Below, piece by piece: positions 8,361 through 16,206 of a stretch of 64,000 nucleotides of DNA. Within the stretch, counting starts at the first letter, position 1; each line of letters starts with the position of its first letter. The notes beneath the pieces are model-generated. The model worked only from the letters and a program-made list of their open reading frames with translations, did not search any database and was not told the DNA's origin. A program made the position numbers and the translations under genes. This DNA comes from Stappia sp. BW2. GTDB lineage: Bacteria > Pseudomonadota > Alphaproteobacteria > Rhizobiales > Stappiaceae. The stretch is taken from assembly GCF_008107695.1 (NCBI RefSeq), contig NZ_VIRG01000049.1:1-64000 (forward strand). Reading direction: 5' to 3'.

Positions 8361-9362
8361 ATGAAATCAGTCAAGAAACTGGCTGGAAGCGCGCTCGTCT
8401 TGAGCACAATACTTGCCGGCCCGGCTTTGGCTGCAGACGAGCAGACCATCACGACGGTCGTGAAGGTTACTGGCGAAAACTGGTTCATTCGCATGAACGA
8501 AGGCGTCGATGCCTTCAATGCGGACAAGGAGGCTATCGACGCCACCCAGATCGGCCCGGCACAGGCCGATGCCGCCCAGCAGGCACGCATCATCGAGGAT
8601 CTGGTTGCCAAGGGCGTATCCGCGATCGCCGTGGTTCCGATGGATCCGTCCGCACTGGAAGGCGTGCTGCGCCGTGCACAGGGCCGTGGCATCAAGGTCA
8701 TCGCCCATGAAGGTGACAGCATCGTCAACGCGGATGCCGACATCGAAGCTTTCGACAACGCGGCGTTCGGCACCAAGATCAACGAAGGACTGGCTGAATG
8801 CATGGGCGGTGAAGGCAAGTGGACGACCTTCGTCGGCTCGCTCGGCAGCCTGACGCACAACCAGTGGGTTGATGCCGGTGCGGCCAACGCGGAAGCCAAG
8901 TATCCGGGCATGGAACTGGTTGCTGCGAAAAACGAATCCTTCAACGACGCCAACAAGGCGTATGAGAAGGCCAAGGAAATCCTGCGCGCCTATCCGGACA
9001 TCAAGGGTTTCCAGGGCTCGTCCGCAATCGACGTCATCGGCATTGGCCGTGCGATCGAGGAAGCTGGCCGGTCTGATCAGACCTGCGTCTTCGGCCTGGG
9101 CCTGCCCAAGGACACCGGACCTTACCTGGAGACCGGCGCTGTCGACCGGATCTACTTCTGGGATCCGAAGGATGCCGGCTACGTGATGAACGTCGTTTCG
9201 GAAAAGATCCTCAACGGCGAAGAAATCACCGATGGCGCCGACCTCGGCGTGCAGGGCTACAACTCGGTCAAGGTGAGCCAGGGTCCGGGCAAGGGCATCA
9301 TCATTCAGGGCCAGGCCTGGGTTGATGTCGGCAAGGAAAACTACGGCGAATACCCGTTCTGA
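8361..9362 (+). CDS. Periplasmic sugar-binding protein (RhaS/LsrB-like, peripla_BP_4)
   Basis: 333 residues with a clear signal peptide (MKSVKKLAGSALVLSTILAGPALA-ADE, cleavage at about 24/25). The mature part has the type I periplasmic-binding fold. IGPAQADAAQQARIIEDLVA, GVSAIAVVPMDPSALEGVLRRA and GIKVIAHEGD match the branch containing RhaS and the AI-2 receptor LsrB more than RbsB. A GGAGG ribosome site lies just upstream (aaccgtGGAGGAaagactATG). It supplies substrate to the permease/ATPase genes on either side. The ligand cannot be read from sequence; a C4-C6 ketose or polyol fits the context. Confidence 0.85.
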   Translation: MKSVKKLAGSALVLSTILAGPALAADEQTITTVVKVTGENWFIRMNEGVDAFNADKEAIDATQIGPAQADAAQQARIIEDLVAKGVSAIAVVPMDPSALEGVLRRAQGRGIKVIAHEGDSIVNADADIEAFDNAAFGTKINEGLAECMGGEGKWTTFVGSLGSLTHNQWVDAGAANAEAKYPGMELVAAKNESFNDANKAYEKAKEILRAYPDIKGFQGSSAIDVIGIGRAIEEAGRSDQTCVFGLGLPKDTGPYLETGAVDRIYFWDPKDAGYVMNVVSEKILNGEEITDGADLGVQGYNSVKVSQGPGKGIIIQGQAWVDVGKENYGEYPF

Positions 9363-9440
9363 TCCTCTGACACCCGACAGCAAAACAGGGGGCGCGGGAA
9401 CACCGCGACCCCGAACCTATCGAATTCACAGGACGTCACC

Positions 9441-11045
9441 ATGCAGCCCCAGCCCGCTCAGTCTCAAAAGACAGGCACGGCACCTTTTCTCGAGATCCGC
9501 AATGTGCGCAAGTCGTTCGGCGGCGTGCAGGCGCTGAAGGATGTCAGCGTCACGCTTCAAGCCGGACAGATCTATCATCTCATGGGTGAAAACGGCTGCG
9601 GCAAGTCCACGTTGATCAAGATCATCTCTGGCGCCCAACCGGCGACATCGGGACAGATCTTCATCGATGGCGTGCAGACCGAAGGCGAGGTTGCAGGCGA
9701 TCTCGGTGCCATCGGTGCCCTGCGTGCGGGCATCGAGACTGTCTATCAGGACCTTTCCCTGCTCCCCAATCTGTCGGTTGCCGAGAATGTCGCCCTGACA
9801 GGTCAGCTCGTGGAAGCAGATGGTAGTCTCGCCCGGAGGCTGAAGCTAGGGGCGCTTTACGAAACTGCGGCCAAGGCTCTTGAGCAAGTTCATCTGCCGA
9901 CGGACCGTGCCTTCCTGACGCGCAGAATTGACACGCTTCCTCTTGCAACCCGGCAGCTGGTCGCGATTGCCCGCGCCATTGCCGCAGAGGCACGGCTCGT
10001 CATCATGGATGAGCCGACCACTTCGCTCACCCGGCAGGAAGTGAACTACCTGCTTTCCGTGGTCCGGGAGCTTTTGGACAAGGGCGTGACGGTACTGTTC
10101 GTGACGCACAAGCTCGACGAAGTGAAGTCGCTTGGTGGACACGCCATCATCATGCGTGACGGCCAGAAGGTTGCCGAGCGCGATGTAACCACCACCAACA
10201 AGGCCGAAATCGGTCATCTGATGACCGGTCGCGAGATTTCCGAGGCCCGGTATCGCACCGAGCCGAAAATCGGCGACACGCTACTTCAGGTCGAGGGACT
10301 GAGCCAGGCACGTGCCTTCACGAACCTCTCGTTCACGGTACGCAAGGGTGAAATTCTGGGTGTGACCGGCCTTCTGGATTCCGGCCGCAACGAGCTGGCC
10401 CTCGCGCTTTCCGGTGTCGTCCCGGCAGAGCGCGGCACGATCCGTTTGGGCGGCCGGTCGGTTGCCCTGCGCTCGCCGGCCGAGGCCATCAGGGAAGGTG
10501 TCGGCTATGTTCCCGAAGACCGCCTGACCGAAGGCCTCTTCCTGGAGAAATCCATTCAGGACAACGTCACGCTGCCGGTGTTGAACAGGCTGCGCAACTT
10601 CTTCGGAATGATCAGCCAGCGCAAGGCGCGCAAGCTCTCTGAAGACCAGATCACTGATCTTCAGGTGGTCGCGCCCGATGTCACGGTGCCGGTGCAATCG
10701 CTTTCGGGCGGTAACCAGCAACGGGTTCTGATCGGACGCTGGCTCACCATCGAACCACGCCTTCTGGTGCTGCACGGCCCGACTGTTGGCGTCGATGTCG
10801 GCTCGAAGGACACGATCTTCCGCATCATTCAGCGTCTGGCGGACGACGGCATGGCTGTCGTGATCATTTCCGATGACCTTCCCGAGCTGCTGCAGAACTG
10901 CGACCGCATTCTCGTCATGCGACAGGGCGGGATCGTCGCCGACTATGCGGCCGAAGAGGTCGATGAAGACGGGATCTACCAGACAATGGCTGCAGGCCCG
11001 GCGACGGAAGCGCCGGCGAACATGGACGAGGAAGCCGCACAGTGA
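9441..11045 (+). CDS. Ribose-type ABC transporter ATPase (two NBDs)
   Basis: 534 residues with two nucleotide-binding domains. NBD1 has Walker A GENGCGKST (about 51-59), an atypical signature LATRQLV and Walker B VIMDEPTTSL. NBD2 has the usual degenerate Walker A (GLLDSGRNEL), an intact LSGGNQQ signature, and a Walker B reading LLVLHGPTVGVDVG instead of LILDEPTxGVDVG. The Walker B Asp and catalytic Glu are thus replaced by His and Gly. Ribose-type ATPases normally keep one fully competent site; here complementary loss may leave one composite site. It overlaps the second permease start by 4 bp. Confidence 0.85.
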   Translation: MQPQPAQSQKTGTAPFLEIRNVRKSFGGVQALKDVSVTLQAGQIYHLMGENGCGKSTLIKIISGAQPATSGQIFIDGVQTEGEVAGDLGAIGALRAGIETVYQDLSLLPNLSVAENVALTGQLVEADGSLARRLKLGALYETAAKALEQVHLPTDRAFLTRRIDTLPLATRQLVAIARAIAAEARLVIMDEPTTSLTRQEVNYLLSVVRELLDKGVTVLFVTHKLDEVKSLGGHAIIMRDGQKVAERDVTTTNKAEIGHLMTGREISEARYRTEPKIGDTLLQVEGLSQARAFTNLSFTVRKGEILGVTGLLDSGRNELALALSGVVPAERGTIRLGGRSVALRSPAEAIREGVGYVPEDRLTEGLFLEKSIQDNVTLPVLNRLRNFFGMISQRKARKLSEDQITDLQVVAPDVTVPVQSLSGGNQQRVLIGRWLTIEPRLLVLHGPTVGVDVGSKDTIFRIIQRLADDGMAVVIISDDLPELLQNCDRILVMRQGGIVADYAAEEVDEDGIYQTMAAGPATEAPANMDEEAAQ

Positions 11046-12061
11046 CCGACATGACCCTTACCAACAGCGGACCCGGCGTGTTCAGGCGCATCTGGGATCT
11101 GATGGGCCGCAGACCGGAGCTGTTCACTCTTGCACTCGTCATCCTGACGGTGATCGGCGTTGCAATTGCCAATCCGGACTTTCTTGCGGTCAACAATCTC
11201 TTCGACATTCTACGAGCCTCGGTGGTCCGCGGCATCTTTGCGATGGGCGTACTTGCCGTTCTTGCCGCCGGCGGGATCGATGTATCGTTTACCGCGATTG
11301 CAGCCTTCGTCATGTACGCGCTGACCATGCTGGTCACGAATGTGTTTCCGGGCATGCCGATCTGGGTGATCCTGCCGCTGGCGGCCGCAGGAGGAGCTGC
11401 TTTCGGCGTGGTCAACGGGCTTCTGGTCCATGCGCTGCGCACGCCTTCGCTGATCGTCACCATTGGCACCCAGTACTTCATTCGCAGTTTCCTGCTGACG
11501 TTCATCGGAACGGCCCTGTTCATGAATATTCCGGCCGCAATGGATGGCTTCGGGAAAGCCTCGCTGATCACGTGGCATGGCACCAATGGTGTGATCTCGA
11601 CCCTGCCGGCAACAGTGCTGGTGCTTGTGGCCACGGCCTTTGCGACCTGGTTCATCCTCGAAAGAACGCTCATGGGACGGGCGATCTTCGCGGCTGGCGG
11701 CACTCCGGGCATTGCCGAGCGCCTAGGTTTCAATCTGTTCTATGTCCGGTTGTTCGTCTTCGGCTGGGCCGGCCTTCTGGCTGGTGTCGCTGGTATCGTG
11801 CATGTCGCTTCGAACCGGCTTGCCAACCCGTTCGACCTTGCGGGCATGGAACTGGAAATCATCGCGGCAGTGGTGCTCGGCGGCGCCAAGATCACCGGCG
11901 GTTCGGGAACCGTGGTCGGCACACTGCTCGGCGTTGTCCTGATCACGCTGGTCAGCAACGTTCTTGTCTTCATCGGTATCCCCAGCACGCTTCAACTCGC
12001 GATCATCGGCGCCTTCATCCTGCTGGCGGGCACGATCTTCGCATTGCGCAACCGCGCCTGA
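11042..12061 (+). CDS. Ribose/AI-2/rhamnose-type ABC transporter permease 2
   Basis: 339 residues starting at a GTG that overlaps the ATPase stop (an ATG at 11051 is the alternative). About ten membrane segments, with AAGGIDVSFTAIAAFVMY as the first-loop signature and VLGGAKITGGSGTVVGTLLGV as the conserved C-terminal loop of BPD_transp_2 permeases. It differs clearly from the first permease, supporting a heterodimeric channel like LsrC/LsrD or RhaP/RhaQ. Translational coupling to the ATPase implies stoichiometric expression. Confidence 0.85.
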   Translation: MTDMTLTNSGPGVFRRIWDLMGRRPELFTLALVILTVIGVAIANPDFLAVNNLFDILRASVVRGIFAMGVLAVLAAGGIDVSFTAIAAFVMYALTMLVTNVFPGMPIWVILPLAAAGGAAFGVVNGLLVHALRTPSLIVTIGTQYFIRSFLLTFIGTALFMNIPAAMDGFGKASLITWHGTNGVISTLPATVLVLVATAFATWFILERTLMGRAIFAAGGTPGIAERLGFNLFYVRLFVFGWAGLLAGVAGIVHVASNRLANPFDLAGMELEIIAAVVLGGAKITGGSGTVVGTLLGVVLITLVSNVLVFIGIPSTLQLAIIGAFILLAGTIFALRNRA

Positions 12062-12084
12062 AACATAATTTCCCGGGAGGAAAA

Positions 12085-13029
12085 ATGAGCCACGATGCTG
12101 CTGTCATAGGCCTTTACATTCTTGACGTTCTCGGTCGTCCGGTCGATGGGATCCCCGAGGGCGGCAACGTCGAGTTCATCGACGAAATTAGATTGACCGT
12201 TGCCGGTACTGCAGGCGGTACGGTGATCGATCTGGCGAAACTCGGACTGAACTGTCTGGCCGTCGGAGCCGTCGGCGACGATGAAAAGGCCGACTTCGTG
12301 CTGTCGACGCTCAGCCGGTTCAAGGTCGACACCAGCTTGATGCAGCGGCTCGAGGGCGTACCGACGTCGGCAACCATCCTGAACGTGCGCCGTAACGGCG
12401 ACCGTCCGGCCCTGCACCAGCGCGGCGCGTCCGATCATTTTGATATCCCAGCAGACATGCTTGATGCCGTGCTGGCGCCGTCAATCATTCACCTGGGTGG
12501 AACCGGACTCCTGGCCAGACTGGACGGCGAGCCGAGCGCGAGACTTTTGGCGGAAGCCAAGAAACGTGGCCGCACGGTCACCTTCGATCTGCTGGGAGCC
12601 AACGAAAACACAATCGACCTGCTCCTGCCGCTGCTTCCGCATGTCGATTATTTCATGCCGTCGATCGAAGAAGCCCGTCTGATTTCCGGTGCAGGCAACA
12701 TCCAGGAAGCAGGACGTTTTTTCCTGGATCGCGGCGTCAAGCAGTGTGTCTTCACGCTCGGCGGTGACGGCGTCTGCTTCATGGATCACAAGGGCGAGTT
12801 TGTCCGCCAGCCAGCGTTCGAAATTTCCGTTGTGGATACGACCGGCTGCGGCGACGCCTTCGATGCCGGGTTCATCACGGCCCTTCACCACAAGATGGAT
12901 CTGAAGACTGCGCTGAACTTTGCGCAGGCCTCGGCGGCGCTTGTGGCGACGGGGCTCGGGTCTGACGCGGGCATCAAGAGCTTCGAAGGCACCGTCAACT
13001 TCATGAATTCGGCAAAGGTTCTTGCCTGA
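12085..13029 (+). CDS. PfkB-family carbohydrate kinase
   Basis: 314 residues from the ATG at 12085, preceded by CGGGAGGAAAA. A much longer open frame running back to 10873 is an antisense-free shadow inside the ATPase and permease genes. PfkB hallmarks are GGNVEFIDEIRLTVAGTAGG (substrate side) and DTTGCGDAFDAGF near 252-264, with the catalytic Asp in GCGDAF (usually GAGDAF) and the anion hole. As last gene of the transporter operon it should phosphorylate the imported sugar or its ketose form. Ribokinase, fructokinase or tetrulose-kinase activity are all possible. Confidence 0.85.
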   Translation: MSHDAAVIGLYILDVLGRPVDGIPEGGNVEFIDEIRLTVAGTAGGTVIDLAKLGLNCLAVGAVGDDEKADFVLSTLSRFKVDTSLMQRLEGVPTSATILNVRRNGDRPALHQRGASDHFDIPADMLDAVLAPSIIHLGGTGLLARLDGEPSARLLAEAKKRGRTVTFDLLGANENTIDLLLPLLPHVDYFMPSIEEARLISGAGNIQEAGRFFLDRGVKQCVFTLGGDGVCFMDHKGEFVRQPAFEISVVDTTGCGDAFDAGFITALHHKMDLKTALNFAQASAALVATGLGSDAGIKSFEGTVNFMNSAKVLA

Positions 13030-13039
13030 CCGACAGAAC

Positions 13040-13072
13040 GCGCGGGCCTCAGCCCTTGAGGAGGGCCCGCGC
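13040..13072. terminator. Bidirectional stem-loop between convergent pfkB-like and sorC genes
   Basis: GCGCGGGCC (13040-13048) and GGCCCGCGC (13064-13072) form a perfect 9-bp stem at the convergence point, partly within the last codons of the minus-strand SorC gene. A short T-run (GTTT) follows on the plus strand, so termination of the transporter operon is plausible but not textbook. Confidence 0.45.
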
Positions 13073-14029
13073 CGTTTCCAGGTCGGTGACAAAGTGGGTT
13101 GCATAGCCCCCCTTCAGCGTCGCACGGATTGCCTCGAGCTTTGACAAGCCGCCTGCCACGCAAAGCCGGCGTGGAATGGCGCGCAGCTCGTCGAGTTCGA
13201 TCCCCATCATGCGCTTGTCGAATTCCCGGGTGATCTGATTGCCTTCCTTATCGAGGAACCGGCAGATCAGAACGGCTTTCGCACCGTCTTCACCGTAGGC
13301 GTCGATTTCCTCGTCCGTCGCGATGTCGGCAAAGCGAATGGTGCTTTCCGGACCAAGGCCACCGAGCCCGAAAACGATCGTACGGGCTTGCCGGATCATG
13401 TCGAACTGGCGTTCGAGGGCAGGTTCCCGTCGCAGCGCCTGGCACAGGTCTGCGCTGGAAAGGACAGCCGGTGCATTTAGGTTCATGCTGATCGCACCAA
13501 GCTTACGGGCCATGATTGCGGTGCAGAGTTCGGCGGAAAAGTCGCGCTTGCTGGTAGCGGCTCCTGTCACCTGAACCACCGTAACCCCGTCGACGTCGCT
13601 CATGGGTTTCAACGCGTCGGCAATCGCAAGAACAGTCTTGCCCCAGGAAACACAGAGGATCTCACCGGGGTCGATCATCCGCTCCAGCTGGCGCGCACCG
13701 GCTGCACCAAGGGTCAATAGCCGTGTCTGGGCATCCGCGCCGGGTTGATGCTGCACCACCAGCGTTTCGCTGAGGCCAAAGCGTTCGCATATCTCCCGTG
13801 AGAGATCGGAACGTGCCATGACGCCCGCATCCATGGCGATGCGAACGACACCCCGCTCTCGTGCTTCTTGAAGATAGTTCACGATGGTTGCGCGCGAGAC
13901 ACCGATGATGCCGGCAATGTCGCTCTGGTTGAGCGATTCTTCGTAATAGAGCCAGGCTGCCCAGACGACGACATCGTCAAACTCCGCAGGTACGCGGCGA
14001 TTGACCTCTCGAGACGGTTCCATTGTCAT
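13049..14029 (-). CDS. SorC-family sugar-responsive transcription regulator
   Basis: 326 residues from the ATG at 14029 (MTMEPSREVNRRVPAEFD), which has a GGAG site 5 bp upstream. An in-frame start at 14089 would add 20 unusual residues read through a G10 tract. The N-terminal HTH is LNQSDIAGIIGVSRATIVNYL. The effector domain shows GEILCVSWGKTVLAIADAL and the family's RLCVAGGLSKLEAIRATLKGGY near the end. It is closely related in layout to the SorC half of the 5081-7168 fusion, so one may be a duplicate of the other. Probable control of the locus through the 12-bp repeated sites, one of which lies about 100 bp upstream of this gene. Confidence 0.85.
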   Translation of the reverse strand: MTMEPSREVNRRVPAEFDDVVVWAAWLYYEESLNQSDIAGIIGVSRATIVNYLQEARERGVVRIAMDAGVMARSDLSREICERFGLSETLVVQHQPGADAQTRLLTLGAAGARQLERMIDPGEILCVSWGKTVLAIADALKPMSDVDGVTVVQVTGAATSKRDFSAELCTAIMARKLGAISMNLNAPAVLSSADLCQALRREPALERQFDMIRQARTIVFGLGGLGPESTIRFADIATDEEIDAYGEDGAKAVLICRFLDKEGNQITREFDKRMMGIELDELRAIPRRLCVAGGLSKLEAIRATLKGGYATHFVTDLETARALLKG

Positions 14030-14036
14030 GACCGCT

Positions 14037-14046
14037 CCCCCCCCCC
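14037..14046 (-). repeat. G10 homopolymer in the leader of the SorC gene
   Basis: Ten consecutive C on the plus strand (G on the coding strand) lie immediately in front of the GGAGCGGTC-ATG start region. Length variation would change the distance between promoter and ribosome site, or the frame of the 14089 start. Confidence 0.6.
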
Positions 14047-14127
14047 TTTGTTGCCGATCTGAATTGCACGATTTTGGCCGATAGTCCAATACGCCGATTA
14101 ATGATTCTGACTTTTGGCAGCATTAAG

Positions 14128-14139
14128 TAACATTTGTCA
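14128..14139. promoter_or_regulatory. Candidate SorC operator, site 3 (TAACATTTGTCA)
   Basis: The reverse complement, TGACAAATGTTA, differs by one or two bases from sites 1 and 2. It lies 99 bp upstream of the SorC ATG on the minus strand, where an autoregulatory operator would be expected. Confidence 0.45.
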
Positions 14140-14158
14140 TTTCGTTGCAACAAAAGAC

Positions 14159-14193
14159 GACAATGTTACGATTGTCTGGAGACAAGAATTGTC
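14159..14193. promoter_or_regulatory. Tandem palindromes between deoR and sorC
   Basis: GACAAT-gttacg-ATTGTC (14159-14176) is a perfect 6-6-6 palindrome, followed by GACAA-gaa-TTGTC (14181-14193). They lie between the DeoR stop at 14203 and the SorC promoter region. They could be a regulator operator pair or end the DeoR transcript; no clear T-run follows on either strand, favouring an operator. Confidence 0.4.
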
Positions 14194-14202
14194 GAGAGGA
14201 TC

Positions 14203-15060
14203 TCAGGCAAGCCGGACGTCGATTTTTCTGGACAGCATTCGGTCGACAAGCAGCGGGGGAACGGCGGAATTCACGACAACCGCGTCGTAGTCACGAAGAT
14301 CGTTGCCACCGTAAAAGGCCTTCTTGTCGAACATCCCATGGCTGGCAACCAGGATGTTCCGTCTAGCCTTTTCCTGCATCGCTTTCCGAACGGCCAGGTC
14401 TTCTTCGGTCTCGTAGAAGGCCTTTTCCTCGAAGATCGCATCCGCAGAGACAATCGCCGCATCCGCATCGATGTCATTGACTTCCCGGATCGTTTGCGGA
14501 CCGTGGAAACAGCCAGACCAGGATTTGAACGTCCCGCCTAGCCCGATGAGAGAAATATCGGGAAACTCGCGGAAATCGTTCATCAGATCGAGGCAGTTGG
14601 TCACAATGGTAAGTGGCACCTTGCTGGCGAGGTGCCTGGCTGCGTGCCTGAGAATCGGGGAGCCTGCGAGAAAAACGGTCTGGCCGGGCTGGATCAGATC
14701 CGCAGCGGCCGCTGCGATCGCCTGATAGTCGCCGGCGTCAGTTGCCGCGGTATCAGCCGGTTCAGCTAAACCAGCAGCACTGGTTCTGGAGGTGATCACA
14801 CCGCGGGACTTCGAGACAAGCCCGTCCTCGACCAGCGTGTCGATATCGCGATGGACCGTCATCAGGCTGATGCCGAAGCGTTTCGAAATCTCGTCGATGC
14901 GCGCACTCTGGCGGCTGTTGACGTAGTCGGCGATCAAACGCCTGCGCGCAATCTGGCGCGCCTGTCGGCTGTCGGTGGGAAGGTGGGGCCGGTTTCCGGG
15001 GGAACTGGTGTTGTCCGATGCCACGCTGTGTCGCTTCTGCTGCTGCTCGATCAGCTTCAC
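14203..15060 (-). CDS. DeoR-family transcriptional regulator
   Basis: 285 residues. After an unusually long, polar N-terminal extension (about 35 residues) comes the DeoR HTH (ARIDEISKRFGISLMTVHRDIDTLVEDGLVSKSRG). The effector domain follows: VFLAGSPILRHAARHL, LTIVTNCLDLMNDF and a C-terminal DLAVRKAMQEKARRNILVASHGMFDKKAF, as in sugar-phosphate-responsive DeoR proteins. It sits between the two sugar loci and could serve either. It is distinct from the erythritol-specific DeoR at 27380. The start may lie further in, since the extension has no family similarity. Confidence 0.8.
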   Translation of the reverse strand: MKLIEQQQKRHSVASDNTSSPGNRPHLPTDSRQARQIARRRLIADYVNSRQSARIDEISKRFGISLMTVHRDIDTLVEDGLVSKSRGVITSRTSAAGLAEPADTAATDAGDYQAIAAAAADLIQPGQTVFLAGSPILRHAARHLASKVPLTIVTNCLDLMNDFREFPDISLIGLGGTFKSWSGCFHGPQTIREVNDIDADAAIVSADAIFEEKAFYETEEDLAVRKAMQEKARRNILVASHGMFDKKAFYGGNDLRDYDAVVVNSAVPPLLVDRMLSRKIDVRLA

Positions 15061-15116
15061 TTAACGTCAAAGTCTGAATTTGGCAAAGTGGCAGCGTTGC
15101 GGTCTGGTTGCCCGGA

Positions 15117-15145
15117 AAAAGCGGAGGCACCTTGCGATGCCTCCG
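15117..15145 (-). terminator. Rho-independent terminator of the eryEFG operon
   Basis: Read on the minus strand, CGGAGGCA-tcgcaagg-TGCCTCCG is followed by CTTTTTCC, a strong stem plus T-run 16 bp beyond the eryG stop. Confidence 0.8.
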
Positions 15146-15160
15146 TCAGGTGGGGAGGTA

Positions 15161-16108
15161 TTATTGGGTCAGGGTGAAGGCTGCCGTGACCTTGTCGACG
15201 TTGTCGGCCGTGATCAGCACGCAATCGAAGAGCTGCTTTTCGCTTTCAGCGCCGGTGGAACCGGTCTTGATGTACTTGTCGGCCTGGCGGATTGCTTCAG
15301 CGGAGAAGACTGCAACTGGCTGCAGCACGGTGTACTGAAGTTCGCCAGCACGGATGGCAGCAACAGCGTCCGGCGAACCGTCAAAGCCGCCGACCTTCAC
15401 TTGGTCAAGTTTGCCGGCTTCCTTCAAGGCGGCGATGGCACCGAGAGCCATTTCATCGTTGCCGGAGATGACCCCGATGATGTCCGGATTGGCCTGAAGC
15501 ATGGACTGCATCTTCTGATAGCCCTGGGTACGGTCCCAGTTGGCAACTTCCTGCGCTGCCTTTTCCAGATCCGGGTACTGGGTCAACACGGTTTCGAAAC
15601 CGTTGGAACGGGTCGCCGCGTTGTTGTCGGACGGCGCACCGAAGAGCTCGACATATTTACCCTCTTCACCAACGGCTTCCACCCACTGCTGCGCACCGAT
15701 TGCAGCCCCTTGGGCGTTGTTGGAAACGAGCTGTGCCTGGGCAAGGCCTTCCTGATTGATTTCAGCGTTGATGAGGAACACCGGAATGCCGGCGGCCACG
15801 GCCTTCTTCACCGCGCCGACGGAACCGTCTGCATTGGCCGGGTCGAGAATGATTGCCTTGGACTGGTTGGTGATCGCGGTATCGATCAGGGTGCTTTCGG
15901 TGTTGGTGTCGCCTTTATGGGCGCTGACCTGGGCCTCGTAACCGAGCTCTTCCGCAGTAGCCTTTGCAACATGGCCTTCGGTGTACCAGTAGGGGTTGGC
16001 CGGATCGTTGACGATGATCGAGATCAGGCCGTCGGCAAGAGCCGGGCTTGCAATCATCGGCAGGACGGCGGCAGCAGCAAGCAGGGTCCGTCTGGTAAAT
16101 TTCAACAT
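15161..16108 (-). CDS. eryG: Erythritol ABC transporter periplasmic binding protein
   Basis: 315 residues with an N-terminal export signal (MLKFTRRTLLAAAAVLPMIASPALA-DG). The type I binding fold is shown by ISIIVNDPANPYWYTEGHVA, AIILDPANADGSVGAVKKAV, IPVFLINAEINQEG and VISGNDEMALGAIAALKEAG. It belongs to the RbsB-like branch. The assignment to EryG rests on its place in an eryE-F-G cluster divergent from eryABCD, as in Brucella and Rhizobium. It is separated from eryF by 98 bp, typical of extra binding-protein expression. A strong terminator follows the gene. Confidence 0.85.
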   Translation of the reverse strand: MLKFTRRTLLAAAAVLPMIASPALADGLISIIVNDPANPYWYTEGHVAKATAEELGYEAQVSAHKGDTNTESTLIDTAITNQSKAIILDPANADGSVGAVKKAVAAGIPVFLINAEINQEGLAQAQLVSNNAQGAAIGAQQWVEAVGEEGKYVELFGAPSDNNAATRSNGFETVLTQYPDLEKAAQEVANWDRTQGYQKMQSMLQANPDIIGVISGNDEMALGAIAALKEAGKLDQVKVGGFDGSPDAVAAIRAGELQYTVLQPVAVFSAEAIRQADKYIKTGSTGAESEKQLFDCVLITADNVDKVTAAFTLTQ

Positions 16109-16206
16109 CGAGTATTCCTCCCTTAGCGTGAATGGGGGTCGCCAATTGGCGGGTATTCCCGCTCCCTAAGTCCTCCGGGAGCGGCGAAATCTGATCGAGG
16201 CAGTGG

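Noticed and set aside
10873..13029. A 718-codon open frame on the plus strand covering part of the ATPase and the second permease
   Set aside because: Only its last 314 codons (from 12085) look like a protein (PfkB kinase). The earlier part is Arg/Cys/His-rich out-of-frame translation of the ATPase and permease genes.
7300..13029. An Lsr (AI-2 quorum signal) operon
   Set aside because: Transporter parts resemble LsrA/C/D/B, but LsrF, LsrG and the FGGY kinase LsrK are missing and kinases of DhaK and PfkB type are present instead. A sugar or polyol role is more likely.
14037..14089. Use of the 14089 start for the SorC gene
   Set aside because: The extra 20 residues cross the G10 tract, are not family-like, and a good ribosome site precedes the ATG at 14029.
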